64,000 bases of DNA, taken from the NCBI GenBank assembly GCA_020632995.1, contig JACKEN010000019.1, positions 1 to 64,000 of the forward strand. Reading direction: 5' to 3'. Below are positions 17,574-25,819 of the stretch, piece by piece. How positions within the stretch are numbered: position 1 is the first letter of the stretch; every line of letters begins with the position of its first letter. The notes below the pieces were generated by a model. The model was not told the origin of the DNA and searched no databases. It saw only the letters and a program-made list of their open reading frames with translations. This DNA is from Deltaproteobacteria bacterium. Its GTDB lineage: Bacteria; Myxococcota; Kuafuiibacteriia; Kuafuiibacteriales; Kuafuiibacteriaceae. The position numbers were made by a program, and so were the translations under genes.

Positions 17574-17671
17574 TGTAGCGTCGACTTTACGCGGGCATCC
17601 CCGAGCGCGGCGCCGTGCCCCGTCGGCCCCGCGTCACGGCGGGCTCGCGGGCATGTAAAGCCCACGCTACA
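17574..17671. promoter_or_regulatory. Inverted repeat pair in a divergent control region
   Basis: TGTAGCGTCGACTTTAC at 17574-17590 reappears on the other strand as TGTAGCGTGGGCTTTAC (17671-17655), 15 of 17 positions identical. Each copy reads toward one of the two divergent genes and ends about 135-145 bases before its start codon (17724 on plus, 17511 on minus). A shorter CTTTACGG occurs again at about 17698. This could be a paired promoter or operator element; the factor is unknown. Confidence 0.45.
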
Positions 17672-17723
17672 GCCCGCTCGGGCGCGTGTTGCCTGGCCTT
17701 TACGGCCCCCATATCCTCCCCGC

Positions 17724-19145
17724 GTGCGCTGCCCCCACTGCGACGGCCCCGTCTCAGCCGACGCGTGGTTCTGCGTGGCCTGCGGGCACCAGCTGGCCGA
17801 CGCCGCCGCGATCTCCGCCCCAACGCCCGACGCGCCCGACGGCGAGCGCGCCACCGCCACCGTCACCATCGGATCGGAGCCGGCGCCGGTGGCCGCCGTC
17901 CCCCTCGCGGTGGAGGTGGTGGACGGGCCGGACGTCGGCGCGCAAGCCTACCTGCCCCACGGCCTCGGGCGGGTGGGGGCGTCGCCGCAGGCTGACCTGC
18001 ACCTCACGGATCCCGCGGTGTCCCGGCAGCACGTGGAGCTGCGCGCGCTCGCCGACGGCATCCTCGCGGTGGACCTCGACAGCAAGAACGGGGTCTTCGC
18101 GGACGGGGTGCGGGTGCGGGAGGCGCGGCTGCCTCCCACGGGGCTGGTGCGCCTCGGGCCCCGCACCACCCTCAGGGTCACCCGGGCCGACCCCGCGGCG
18201 ACCGCGAAGGGCCCGCGGCACCCGGCCTTCGACGCCTTCGTGACCGAGCACGCCCCCCTCCACAGGAGCCTGGAGCTCCTCACCCGGGTGGCGCCGCAGG
18301 ACGGCACCGTGCTCCTGCTGGGCGAGACCGGCACCGGCAAGGAGGTGCTGGCCCGCGCCCTCCACGAAGCCTCGACCCGGGCCGCCGGCCCCTACGTAGT
18401 GGTGGACTGCGGCGCGGTCGCCCCCGCTCTCCTCGAGAGCCAGCTCTTCGGGCACCGCAGGGGCGCCTTCACCTCCGCGGTCGACGACCAGCTGGGCGCG
18501 TTCGAGGCGGCGGACGGGGGCACCGTGTTCCTGGACGAGATCGGTGAGCTCCCGGTCGACCTGCAACCAAAGTTGCTTCGGGCGCTCGAGGCCCGCACCG
18601 TGCGCCGGCTGGGCGAGGTCACCGACCGTCGGGTGGACGTGCGCTTCGTCGCCGCCACCCACCGCGACCTGTCCGAGATGATGGCCGCCGGCACCTTCCG
18701 GGCCGACCTCTACTACCGGCTCGCGGTGATCCGGGTGGACGTGCCCCCGCTCCGGGCGCGCCCCGAAGACATCCCGCGCCTGGCCGAGCGCTTCGTCGCC
18801 GACCTCTCGGGCGGGGCCCGGGCCCTCGCCCCCGACGCCTACGCGGTGCTGAGCCAATACGACTGGCCGGGGAACGCTCGGGAGCTCCGCAACGTGCTGG
18901 AGCGCGCGGTGGCGGTGACCGCGCGGCCCCGGATCCACGCCCAGGACCTGTTCGAGGACGCCGCGCCGGGGCCGCTGTCGTTCGCGGACGCGAAGAACAA
19001 GGTGGTGAACGCGTTCGAGCGGCGCTACGCCACCGCCCTCCTCGCCCGCCACCACGGCAACGTCAGCGCCGCGGCCAAGGAGGCCGGGCTCTCCCGGCCC
19101 GCCCTGTACGCCCTGCTCAGGCGCACCGGCGCCCCCCAACCATGA
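17724..19145 (+). CDS. Zinc-ribbon / FHA / sigma-54 activator (NtrC-family) with GAFTSA loop
   Basis: A 473-residue enhancer-binding protein in which signal input is an FHA domain, a phosphothreonine reader, instead of a receiver. An N-terminal zinc ribbon (CPHC at 3-6, CVAC at 17-20) precedes the FHA domain (about 55-150, with RVGASPQADLHL, SRQHVEL and SKNGVF). The AAA+ domain has Walker A GETGTGKE near 200, FLDEIGELP, and the R-finger region RADLYYRL. The C-terminus is a Fis-type HTH (GNVSAAAKEAGLSRPALYALLRR). The sigma-54 contact loop reads GAFTSA instead of GAFTGA. Start GTG 17724 directly precedes the zinc ribbon. Its stop overlaps the next start (ATGA). Confidence 0.93.
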   Translation: MRCPHCDGPVSADAWFCVACGHQLADAAAISAPTPDAPDGERATATVTIGSEPAPVAAVPLAVEVVDGPDVGAQAYLPHGLGRVGASPQADLHLTDPAVSRQHVELRALADGILAVDLDSKNGVFADGVRVREARLPPTGLVRLGPRTTLRVTRADPAATAKGPRHPAFDAFVTEHAPLHRSLELLTRVAPQDGTVLLLGETGTGKEVLARALHEASTRAAGPYVVVDCGAVAPALLESQLFGHRRGAFTSAVDDQLGAFEAADGGTVFLDEIGELPVDLQPKLLRALEARTVRRLGEVTDRRVDVRFVAATHRDLSEMMAAGTFRADLYYRLAVIRVDVPPLRARPEDIPRLAERFVADLSGGARALAPDAYAVLSQYDWPGNARELRNVLERAVAVTARPRIHAQDLFEDAAPGPLSFADAKNKVVNAFERRYATALLARHHGNVSAAAKEAGLSRPALYALLRRTGAPQP

Positions 19146-20863
19146 GCGACGCCGAGGTCACGCCCCCGCGGGATCCCGGCGCGCGCGAGGCCCTCACCGC
19201 CGCCCTGCGACGCACCTTCGCGATCTACCGACTCTACGGCTTCACCCACGAGCACGCCCTGGGGGCAGAGCGCGACGCCTTCGCCCGGATCTCCGCCCGC
19301 CTCCAGGACGCAGGTGAGGTTGCGCTCGAGATCAGCCCGGACGGGGTCCAGGTGGACGGCCATCCCCTGATCCCCGACGGTGACGCCCAGCTGGCCCGCG
19401 TCCTGTACGCGGAGGGAGTCGAGCGCATCGTGATGCAGGACGGGTTGCAGCAGGAGGCCCTGGCCACCCTGACCCGCACCTGGTTCGAGGCCTCCACCCA
19501 CCGCCTGGGCGAGGAGCACTCGGTCGCGACCGTGCTCTGGGAGGCGGACCTCGGGTGCCTCGAGGTCCAGACCCGCCCCGTGCTCGCGGAGGCCGGGGTG
19601 GAGACCGAGGACGCGCGCGCCCGCCAGAACCAGCTCGCCGCCTACGTCCGCGCCCTCACCTCACGCGAGCAGACCGCCCAGCAGCCGGTGCGGCTGGACG
19701 CGGGGGCGCTGGAGGTCATGCCCGCGCTCGGCGGCCTGGAGGCCCTCGACCCCGAGGCCCTGGCCGCCGCCGCAGCGCGCGGACGCCCCGAGCTGGAGCC
19801 GCTCTCGGACGTGGACCGCGCCGCGCTGGCCTCGGGGCTGGCCGCGCACCGCCGGGGGGCGGCGCGGAGGCTGATCCTCCTGCTGTGGCGCGCGCTCTCG
19901 GCCGCGGGCCCGGGCGAGCGCGAGGCCGCGCTCACCCTCGGCCGGCGGGTGATCGCAGGGCGCCTTGCCGCAGGGCGGCTCGACGATGTGGTGGGCGCCC
20001 TCACCCGCGTCCTCGAGCTCCGCGACGAGGAGGATGCCGCCGACGCCGACTCCGTCCTCGGCGCCCTCACGTCGCCCGAGGTGCTCCCCGCGATCATCGA
20101 GCGCCTGGGTACGGCGGAGGTCGCCAGCGCGGTCACCCTGCTCGCCCTCGTCCCCCGGGACCGCGCGGCGCACCTGGTGCGTGCCCTGAGCTCCGCTGGC
20201 GCTCAGGCACGGGCGCGGCTCGTGGAGGCAGTCGCGCGCAAGCGCCCCGACCCCCTCGAAGTGGCAGGCTGGGCCCTCGAGCACGGGCCGGACACCTGGC
20301 CCGCGCTCCTCACGCTGGCCGAGCAGCTCGATGCCGGAGTCGAGCCCATCGCCCGCGACCTCGTGCTGCGAGCCGGGCTCGCCCACGCAGACCCCGAGGT
20401 GCGGGGCCTCGCCGCCCGGGCGGTGCGCACCGACGAGGTCGGAGACCACCGCACCCTGCTCCTGGACGCGGCGCGGGGCGCCGATCCCGCGACTCGGCAG
20501 GTCATCCTGCAGTCACTGGTGCGAGCGCAGGAGCCCATCGCGGCCGAGCTCCTGGCCCAGGAGCTCGCGGACAATCTCGAGGACGAGGCCGCCGCACGCG
20601 GCGCGATCACCGGGCTCGCCGCCTTCGGCGGTCCCGAGGCCCGGCGCGCCCTCCTCGGAGCCCTGGTCGGGGAAGGCCCCCAGGGGGTCCGCGCCGCCGC
20701 CGCCCTCGCCCTCGTCCCGCTCGCGGACGACGCGGTGCTGGCGGCCCTCACGGAGCGGGCCCGCCGCCGCTGGGCAGACCGGGAGGTCCGCGAGGCGTGT
20801 CAAGAGGCCTTGCGCCGCGTCGAGGCGGCCGCGCGTTCACGTCCGAAGGGAGGCAAGGCGTGA
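19142..20863 (+). CDS. HEAT-repeat protein in FHA-activator operon
   Basis: A 573-residue, Ala/Leu/Arg-rich helical protein. The N-terminal about 170 residues resemble the N-terminal domain of the HD-GYP-like protein encoded next (same order of helices and short strands: a YRLYGFTHEHALGAE-like start, a VALEISPDGVQVDG segment, then a GVERIVMQDGL stretch). The C-terminal about 300 residues form HEAT-like repeats (for example DPEVRGLAARAV, DPATRQVILQSLV, GPEARRALLGALV). HEAT arrays are usually protein-binding scaffolds. ATG 19142 overlaps the preceding TGA and its own TGA overlaps the next GTG, so three genes are translated as a coupled unit. Confidence 0.85.
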   Translation: MSDAEVTPPRDPGAREALTAALRRTFAIYRLYGFTHEHALGAERDAFARISARLQDAGEVALEISPDGVQVDGHPLIPDGDAQLARVLYAEGVERIVMQDGLQQEALATLTRTWFEASTHRLGEEHSVATVLWEADLGCLEVQTRPVLAEAGVETEDARARQNQLAAYVRALTSREQTAQQPVRLDAGALEVMPALGGLEALDPEALAAAAARGRPELEPLSDVDRAALASGLAAHRRGAARRLILLLWRALSAAGPGEREAALTLGRRVIAGRLAAGRLDDVVGALTRVLELRDEEDAADADSVLGALTSPEVLPAIIERLGTAEVASAVTLLALVPRDRAAHLVRALSSAGAQARARLVEAVARKRPDPLEVAGWALEHGPDTWPALLTLAEQLDAGVEPIARDLVLRAGLAHADPEVRGLAARAVRTDEVGDHRTLLLDAARGADPATRQVILQSLVRAQEPIAAELLAQELADNLEDEAAARGAITGLAAFGGPEARRALLGALVGEGPQGVRAAAALALVPLADDAVLAALTERARRRWADREVREACQEALRRVEAAARSRPKGGKA

Positions 20864-22131
20864 GCGACCCTGCCCGTGAGGAGGCCCTGGTCCAGCTGGT
20901 CCGCGCCCTGCGGATCTCCACCATGCACGCCCTCGGCAACGAGGCGGTCCACCAGGCGGTGGGGACGCTGGTCGGCGCCCTCGACGCCCTCTCGGCCACG
21001 CAGTCCAACCTGCAGCTGGAGGTCTTCGAGCGGAGCCTGTACCTCGACCGCGAGTTCCTGGAGCTGCGCCAGGCCACCTTCGAGGCGGCGGAGCAGCTCG
21101 TGGCGCTGTTCTCGCGCCTCGGCATCGACGAGATGGTCCTGCAGCTCCCCCTGACCCCGGGCCACGTCCACACGTTCCTGGAGGCGTTCCAGGCCCACGC
21201 CCTGGGGCAGAGCGCTGGCGCCTTCGCGGCCCTGCGCCACCCCCGCATCACGGTGCGGGTGCGCGAGCGCCAGGGCCCGGTGCACACCGACCGCCACACC
21301 GCCCTCGCCCGGACCTACGCCCAGCTCCTCGTGCTCACCCAGGAGGCCTTCGCCGCGCATGAGCAGGGGCTGCGGGTCCGGGTGGTGCTCCTGCGTCGGG
21401 GGACGCAGGAGCTGGTGGAGGGCGCCCACGGGCTGGAGAACCTCCTGGTCGGCCTCGCCACCCACGTCCACGCCGAGCCCACCCCCGCGACCCGCGCGGT
21501 GGGGGCGGCGGCCCTCGCCCTCCTCATGGGCCGGCGCCTCGCCGCGACGCGCGCGATGCAGGTGGAGTTGACGCTGGCCGCGCTCCTCCACCGCCTCGGT
21601 GATCCGGGCGCAACCCAACCGCTACCGCGCAGGGCGCTGCAGAGCGGGCTGGCCCTCGCCGAGCTGGGGAGCGGCGCGGCGGCGATCGACCGCGCGGCCA
21701 TCGCGCTCGAGCTCGGGCACACCAGCGCGAGCGGTGAGGGGCCGCTCGCGCCGGGGGTGCCCGCCCGCCTGCTCGCGGTGGCGGCGGCCTACCAGGATCT
21801 GGTGCAGGTGCCGCCGGGCACCCGTGGGCTCCCACCTGATCAGGCGGTGCGGCGGATCCTCGATCGCGCCGGCACCGACTTCGATCGGCGCGCAGCCCGG
21901 CTCTTCGTACAGGTGGTGGGGCTCTACCCGCCCGGGAGCCTGGTGCTCCTGAGCAACGGGGCGGAGGCGGTGGTGGTGGCCTCGGATCCCGGCGCGCCCA
22001 CCCGGCCGACGGTGCGGCGCCTGGGCGACGACGCGCTGGTGGAGCTCGCGCACCACCCGCAGGTCACCATCCGTCAGAGCCTCGATCCGCGGGTGGCAGC
22101 GGTGAACGTCACCCACTTCCTCCTGGCTTGA
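20860..22131 (+). CDS. HD-GYP-like protein without catalytic residues
   Basis: A 423-residue homologue of deltaproteobacterial HD-GYP phosphodiesterases, which hydrolyse c-di-GMP. The N-terminal half is the accessory domain (LQLEVFERSLYLD, then LFSRLGIDEM). The C-terminal half keeps the family frame: AALLH, ARLLAVAAAYQDLV, AVRRIL, FVQVVGLYPPGSLVLLSNG and the RPTVR tail. The catalytic parts are lost: the HD pair reads LLHR near 242-245 and the HHExxDGxGYP segment is replaced by GHTSASGEGPLAP. It is therefore probably a c-di-GMP-independent scaffold or a ligand sensor. GTG 20860 overlaps the preceding stop (GTGA) and has GGGAGG eight bases upstream. Confidence 0.85.
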   Translation: MSDPAREEALVQLVRALRISTMHALGNEAVHQAVGTLVGALDALSATQSNLQLEVFERSLYLDREFLELRQATFEAAEQLVALFSRLGIDEMVLQLPLTPGHVHTFLEAFQAHALGQSAGAFAALRHPRITVRVRERQGPVHTDRHTALARTYAQLLVLTQEAFAAHEQGLRVRVVLLRRGTQELVEGAHGLENLLVGLATHVHAEPTPATRAVGAAALALLMGRRLAATRAMQVELTLAALLHRLGDPGATQPLPRRALQSGLALAELGSGAAAIDRAAIALELGHTSASGEGPLAPGVPARLLAVAAAYQDLVQVPPGTRGLPPDQAVRRILDRAGTDFDRRAARLFVQVVGLYPPGSLVLLSNGAEAVVVASDPGAPTRPTVRRLGDDALVELAHHPQVTIRQSLDPRVAAVNVTHFLLA

Positions 22132-25100
22132 GTCCGCCCGCCTGCGCCCACCGCGCCGCGGCCAGGCCCTCCGCCCAGCCCACGTCGGCCGCGCGCTCGG
22201 CCGCACGCTCCAGCGCCTCCGCCGCCCGGGCCGAGGCCCCCTGGGCCGCCCGCACCCGCCCGAGGTTGTAGGCGGCCCGCGACGCCTCCAGGAGCTCGCC
22301 TCCTGCCACCGCCTCGGCCTCCAGCCCCTCGAGCTGCCGCGCGGCGGCCTCGAGCGCCCCCTCGCGCGCCGACACCACGGCGAGGTTGAGCCGCGCCCGG
22401 CGGGCCGACGCGCTGTCCGGCGCCGACGCGGACAGCGCTTGCTCGAACAACGCCCGAGCCTGCGCCACCGCCCCTCGCCGGAGCTCCAGCCGCCCGAGGA
22501 GGAGCGCCGCGGTCGCCACCTCTGTGCCGCGAGGCGCGCCCTCCGCGAGCGCGGCCGCCACCACCCCCGCCGCCCCCGCCGCGTCCCCCGCCTGCTCGAG
22601 GGCCCGGGCCCGAGCGAGCCGGCCACGCCACGTCGCCCCCGGCGCGAGGGCGTCGGCGGCGTCGAGATCCCGCAAGGCATCCTGCACCTGGCTCCGCGCG
22701 AGGCGCACCTCGGCCCGGGCCACCAGGGCCGCCCTCCGGCCCGCGGGGTCGAGGGGCTCGGGCACCGTGGCGACCACGAGCCCGAGCACCGCCTCCGCCT
22801 CCGCCGGGGTCTCCGCGGCCAGGGCGTCGGTGGCGGCGACCACGAAGGCGTGGAGCTCGGCCGCCACCTTCGCGTCCAGGTCCCCCTCGGCCTCGCGCAC
22901 CTCGAGCCACCTCGCCATCAGCGGGAGCCCGGCCCGCACCAGCTGCGCCCCCGCCGCCGAGCCCAGGTGGGGCGTGGCGCGCAGGAGGGCGGAGACAGCG
23001 AGGGCGGGCGCGCCGAAGGCCACCGCATAGTGGGCGCGGGCCACCGGGTCCTCGTCCGGGCCCGCGGCCATGTAGAGACGAGCCGCGAGGCTCGCCGCCG
23101 CGTCGGGTGGGATCGCGGCGCGCAGGACCGCCTGCACCGAGGAGGGGGCGAAGGCGAAGCGCTGCCCCGCCCCAGGGGCCGCGCGCACCAGGCCCGACGC
23201 CTCGAGCGCAGCGGGATCCACCTCGAGCTCGAGGGCCGCGGCCACGTGGGCGAGATCGAAGCTCGGGCCCACCACCGCCCCCGCCCGCAGGGCGGCCCGG
23301 GCGGCGGGATCCAGCCGCTCCAGCCGCTGCTCCACCAGCCCCGCGGGGTCCGCCAGCGCGAGCTCCGTCGCGGGCACCACGAGGCCCCAGGGGCGCGGCG
23401 CGTCCGGCGCCCGCACCAGGAGGCCGGCCCCCCGCAGGTGGGCGGCCCAGAGGCGGGCCCAGCCCGGCATCCCCTGGGCCGCGGTCAAGCAGGCTTGCGC
23501 GGCGGGCGCGGCGAGCGGCCCGCCCAGTACACCTTCCGCCACCGCGAGCACCGCGTCGTCCGGGAGCGGACCGAGAGCCAGGGCCTCGACCCCCGCCGCC
23601 CCCAGGCCGCGACCATCGAGACCACCGCCAGCGAGGCCAGGCTCCCCGCCTTCGTCTTCGACGCGCTCGTCCTCCGAGGCGCGCCCCGAACGCCCTCGCC
23701 GATCGTCGACCGCGTCGGGCGGCGGCGAGTCGGCGGTCACCACCGCCGCCACCGGCAGGTGGGCCGCGCCCCGCTGGAGGGCGGCGAGGAGCGACGCCAC
23801 CTCGGGCGCGCGCCACGACAGGTCGTCGACCAGGATCAACGCCGGCTGGCGCCGCGCCGACGCCCAGAGCACCGCGAGCGCCGCCGCGCGGCGGGCTGCG
23901 GCCGACACCGAGGCCGGGAGGGCCGGGGCCAGATCGTCGGCCAGGGCGCCGCCGAGCCCGAGCCGGAGCACCGCGGCCCGCACCGCGCCGTGCTCTGCGG
24001 CACCGAGGCCCAGGATCTGGAGGGCGAGCGCGACCTCCAGCCCCGCGCCTCCCTCGCCCAACGCGTACACCGCGAAGCCGCGGCGGCGCGCCTCGACCTC
24101 CGCCGCCCGCAACAGCCGCGTCTTGCCCGCGCCGGCCGCGCCCCACAGCACGAGGACCCCGCCCGACCCCCGCCGGGCCGCGGCGAGGCGCGCGTCGATC
24201 GCCAGCTTGATCTCGGTGCGCCCCAACAGCGGGCCCTCGTCCGCGCGCGAGGCCTCCGCCGGCGCCGTCCAGGTGAGGGCCCGACCGAACCCCGAGAACA
24301 CCGCGGGGGCGATGCGTGCGGCCTCCGGCAAGAAGTCTTGCATCGACTCCGGCAGGTGGAGCCCCCACCCTCGCCCGTCGAAGGCGGCCTCGGCCAGGGC
24401 GAGGGCGGCCTCGACGGGCGCCCCGGTGGGCGGCGCGCCACCCGGCGGCACCGCGCAGGGGCCGACCGCGACCGCGACGCTGGCCTCGCTCGGCAGGTCA
24501 GCCTGCAACGCCGCGCCCCCCCGCAGGGCCGCGGCGCCGGGGGCCTCCCCCGGGTCGGCGGGGGCCAGCCACACCCCACGGCCCGGCCCCTCGCGCACCA
24601 CCCGGAGCGAGAGCTCGGGCGGCGCCACCTCGGCGGGCGACCAGCGAGCGGCCACCACCCCGTGCACCGGGTGGGCGGTGACGAGCGCGGCGTGGAGCGC
24701 CGCCGCCGCCGCCCCGAGGTCCAGCGGCGGCGCGGTGGCGGTCGGCGCGGCGGCCGGCGGGGCCTCGATCTCGCCCAGCCGCGCCCCGCATGCCCCGCAA
24801 TACAGGTTGCGGACCGGGTTGCCGTACCCGCACCGGGGGCAGGTCGCCGCGGCGGCCTGGCGCATCCCCGGGATCACCACCGGCTGGGGCGCGACGTCGG
24901 CCCGCAGCTCGGCCAGCCGGGCCCCCGCCACCGCGCGGACGAAGCGCGCCACCACCTCGTGACCACCGGGCCCCGCGTGCGGCTCGAGGGCGGCGGCCAC
25001 GCGGTGGCAGCTCTCGAAGCGCTGCTCGGGGGCCAGCGCCACCATGCGATCACACAGAGCGGCCAGCTCGGGCGGGAGGTCCGGCACCACCACGCCTACG

Positions 25101-25813
25101 TGGCCCTCCGCTCCGGCCAGGATCCGCTCGGGGATCTGCGCCTTGGCCACGCCCTCGAACGGCTCCCGACCGGTGAGGAGCGACCACAGGACCCGGCCCA
25201 GCGCGTACTGGTCCGTCCGGCCGTCCACCGCGCCGCGGAGGAGCTGCTCCGGCGCCACGTAGCGGACCTTGCCGATCAGGGGCTGGCTCGGGTCCCGGCC
25301 GAGCTCCGTGAGCTGCGCCGCCAACCCGAAGTCCAGCACCTTGGTGAGGCCGTCCCCACGCACCATCAGGTTGGCGCCGCTCACGTCGAGGTGCACCACC
25401 GCGGGGTTGGCGTCGTGGGCGTGCGCGAGGCCAAGGGCAGCGTCGCGCACCATGCAGGCCGCCACCCGGAACGGGATGCGCTGCCCCGCCGCGTGCACAC
25501 GGTGCCGGAGCCAGCGCAGGTCCACCCCCTCCACGAGCTCCATCGCGAGCACCAGGATCCCGCGGTCCTCCCCGACCTCGAGGACCGAGACGACGTTGGG
25601 GTGGTTGAGCTTTGCAACGTGCCTTGCCTCGGCCAGGAACGCGGCCGCCGAGCGGAGGCGGTCCCCCAGCTCGGGTCGGATCGTCTTCAGCACCACCCGT
25701 CGATCGAAACCTGCCTTGCCGACCTGCCGGGCCAGGAAGACGTCGCCCATGCCTCCCGAGGCCAGGGGTCGGAGCACCTCGTAGCGCTCGAGGACGCGCA
25801 GCGGGCCCGCCAT
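22109..25813 (-). CDS. Ser/Thr kinase - zinc ribbon - AAA ATPase - TPR fusion
   Basis: A 1,234-residue signalling protein. Domains in order: kinase (about 10-280; SGGMGDVF, VVLKTI, DFGLAA, APEQ), zinc ribbon (about 325-345; CPRCGYGNPVRN, CGACG), a variable domain at about 350-520, a STAND/AAA-type ATPase (Walker A WGAAGAGKT near 554, Walker B LILVDDLSW), and a C-terminal TPR-like helical region. This is the architecture of myxobacterial kinase-ATPase-TPR proteins that sense ligands through their TPRs. The catalytic loop reads HLDVSGANLMV, so the HRD arginine is Leu while the catalytic Asp and Asn remain. The gene lies 6 bases after the zinc-ribbon TPR gene and overlaps the convergent HD-GYP-like gene by 23 bases. 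Confidence 0.9.
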   Translation of the reverse strand: MAGPLRVLERYEVLRPLASGGMGDVFLARQVGKAGFDRRVVLKTIRPELGDRLRSAAAFLAEARHVAKLNHPNVVSVLEVGEDRGILVLAMELVEGVDLRWLRHRVHAAGQRIPFRVAACMVRDAALGLAHAHDANPAVVHLDVSGANLMVRGDGLTKVLDFGLAAQLTELGRDPSQPLIGKVRYVAPEQLLRGAVDGRTDQYALGRVLWSLLTGREPFEGVAKAQIPERILAGAEGHVGVVVPDLPPELAALCDRMVALAPEQRFESCHRVAAALEPHAGPGGHEVVARFVRAVAGARLAELRADVAPQPVVIPGMRQAAAATCPRCGYGNPVRNLYCGACGARLGEIEAPPAAAPTATAPPLDLGAAAAALHAALVTAHPVHGVVAARWSPAEVAPPELSLRVVREGPGRGVWLAPADPGEAPGAAALRGGAALQADLPSEASVAVAVGPCAVPPGGAPPTGAPVEAALALAEAAFDGRGWGLHLPESMQDFLPEAARIAPAVFSGFGRALTWTAPAEASRADEGPLLGRTEIKLAIDARLAAARRGSGGVLVLWGAAGAGKTRLLRAAEVEARRRGFAVYALGEGGAGLEVALALQILGLGAAEHGAVRAAVLRLGLGGALADDLAPALPASVSAAARRAAALAVLWASARRQPALILVDDLSWRAPEVASLLAALQRGAAHLPVAAVVTADSPPPDAVDDRRGRSGRASEDERVEDEGGEPGLAGGGLDGRGLGAAGVEALALGPLPDDAVLAVAEGVLGGPLAAPAAQACLTAAQGMPGWARLWAAHLRGAGLLVRAPDAPRPWGLVVPATELALADPAGLVEQRLERLDPAARAALRAGAVVGPSFDLAHVAAALELEVDPAALEASGLVRAAPGAGQRFAFAPSSVQAVLRAAIPPDAAASLAARLYMAAGPDEDPVARAHYAVAFGAPALAVSALLRATPHLGSAAGAQLVRAGLPLMARWLEVREAEGDLDAKVAAELHAFVVAATDALAAETPAEAEAVLGLVVATVPEPLDPAGRRAALVARAEVRLARSQVQDALRDLDAADALAPGATWRGRLARARALEQAGDAAGAAGVVAAALAEGAPRGTEVATAALLLGRLELRRGAVAQARALFEQALSASAPDSASARRARLNLAVVSAREGALEAAARQLEGLEAEAVAGGELLEASRAAYNLGRVRAAQGASARAAEALERAAERAADVGWAEGLAAARWAQAGGLKPGGSG

Positions 25814-25819
25814 ACGGTC

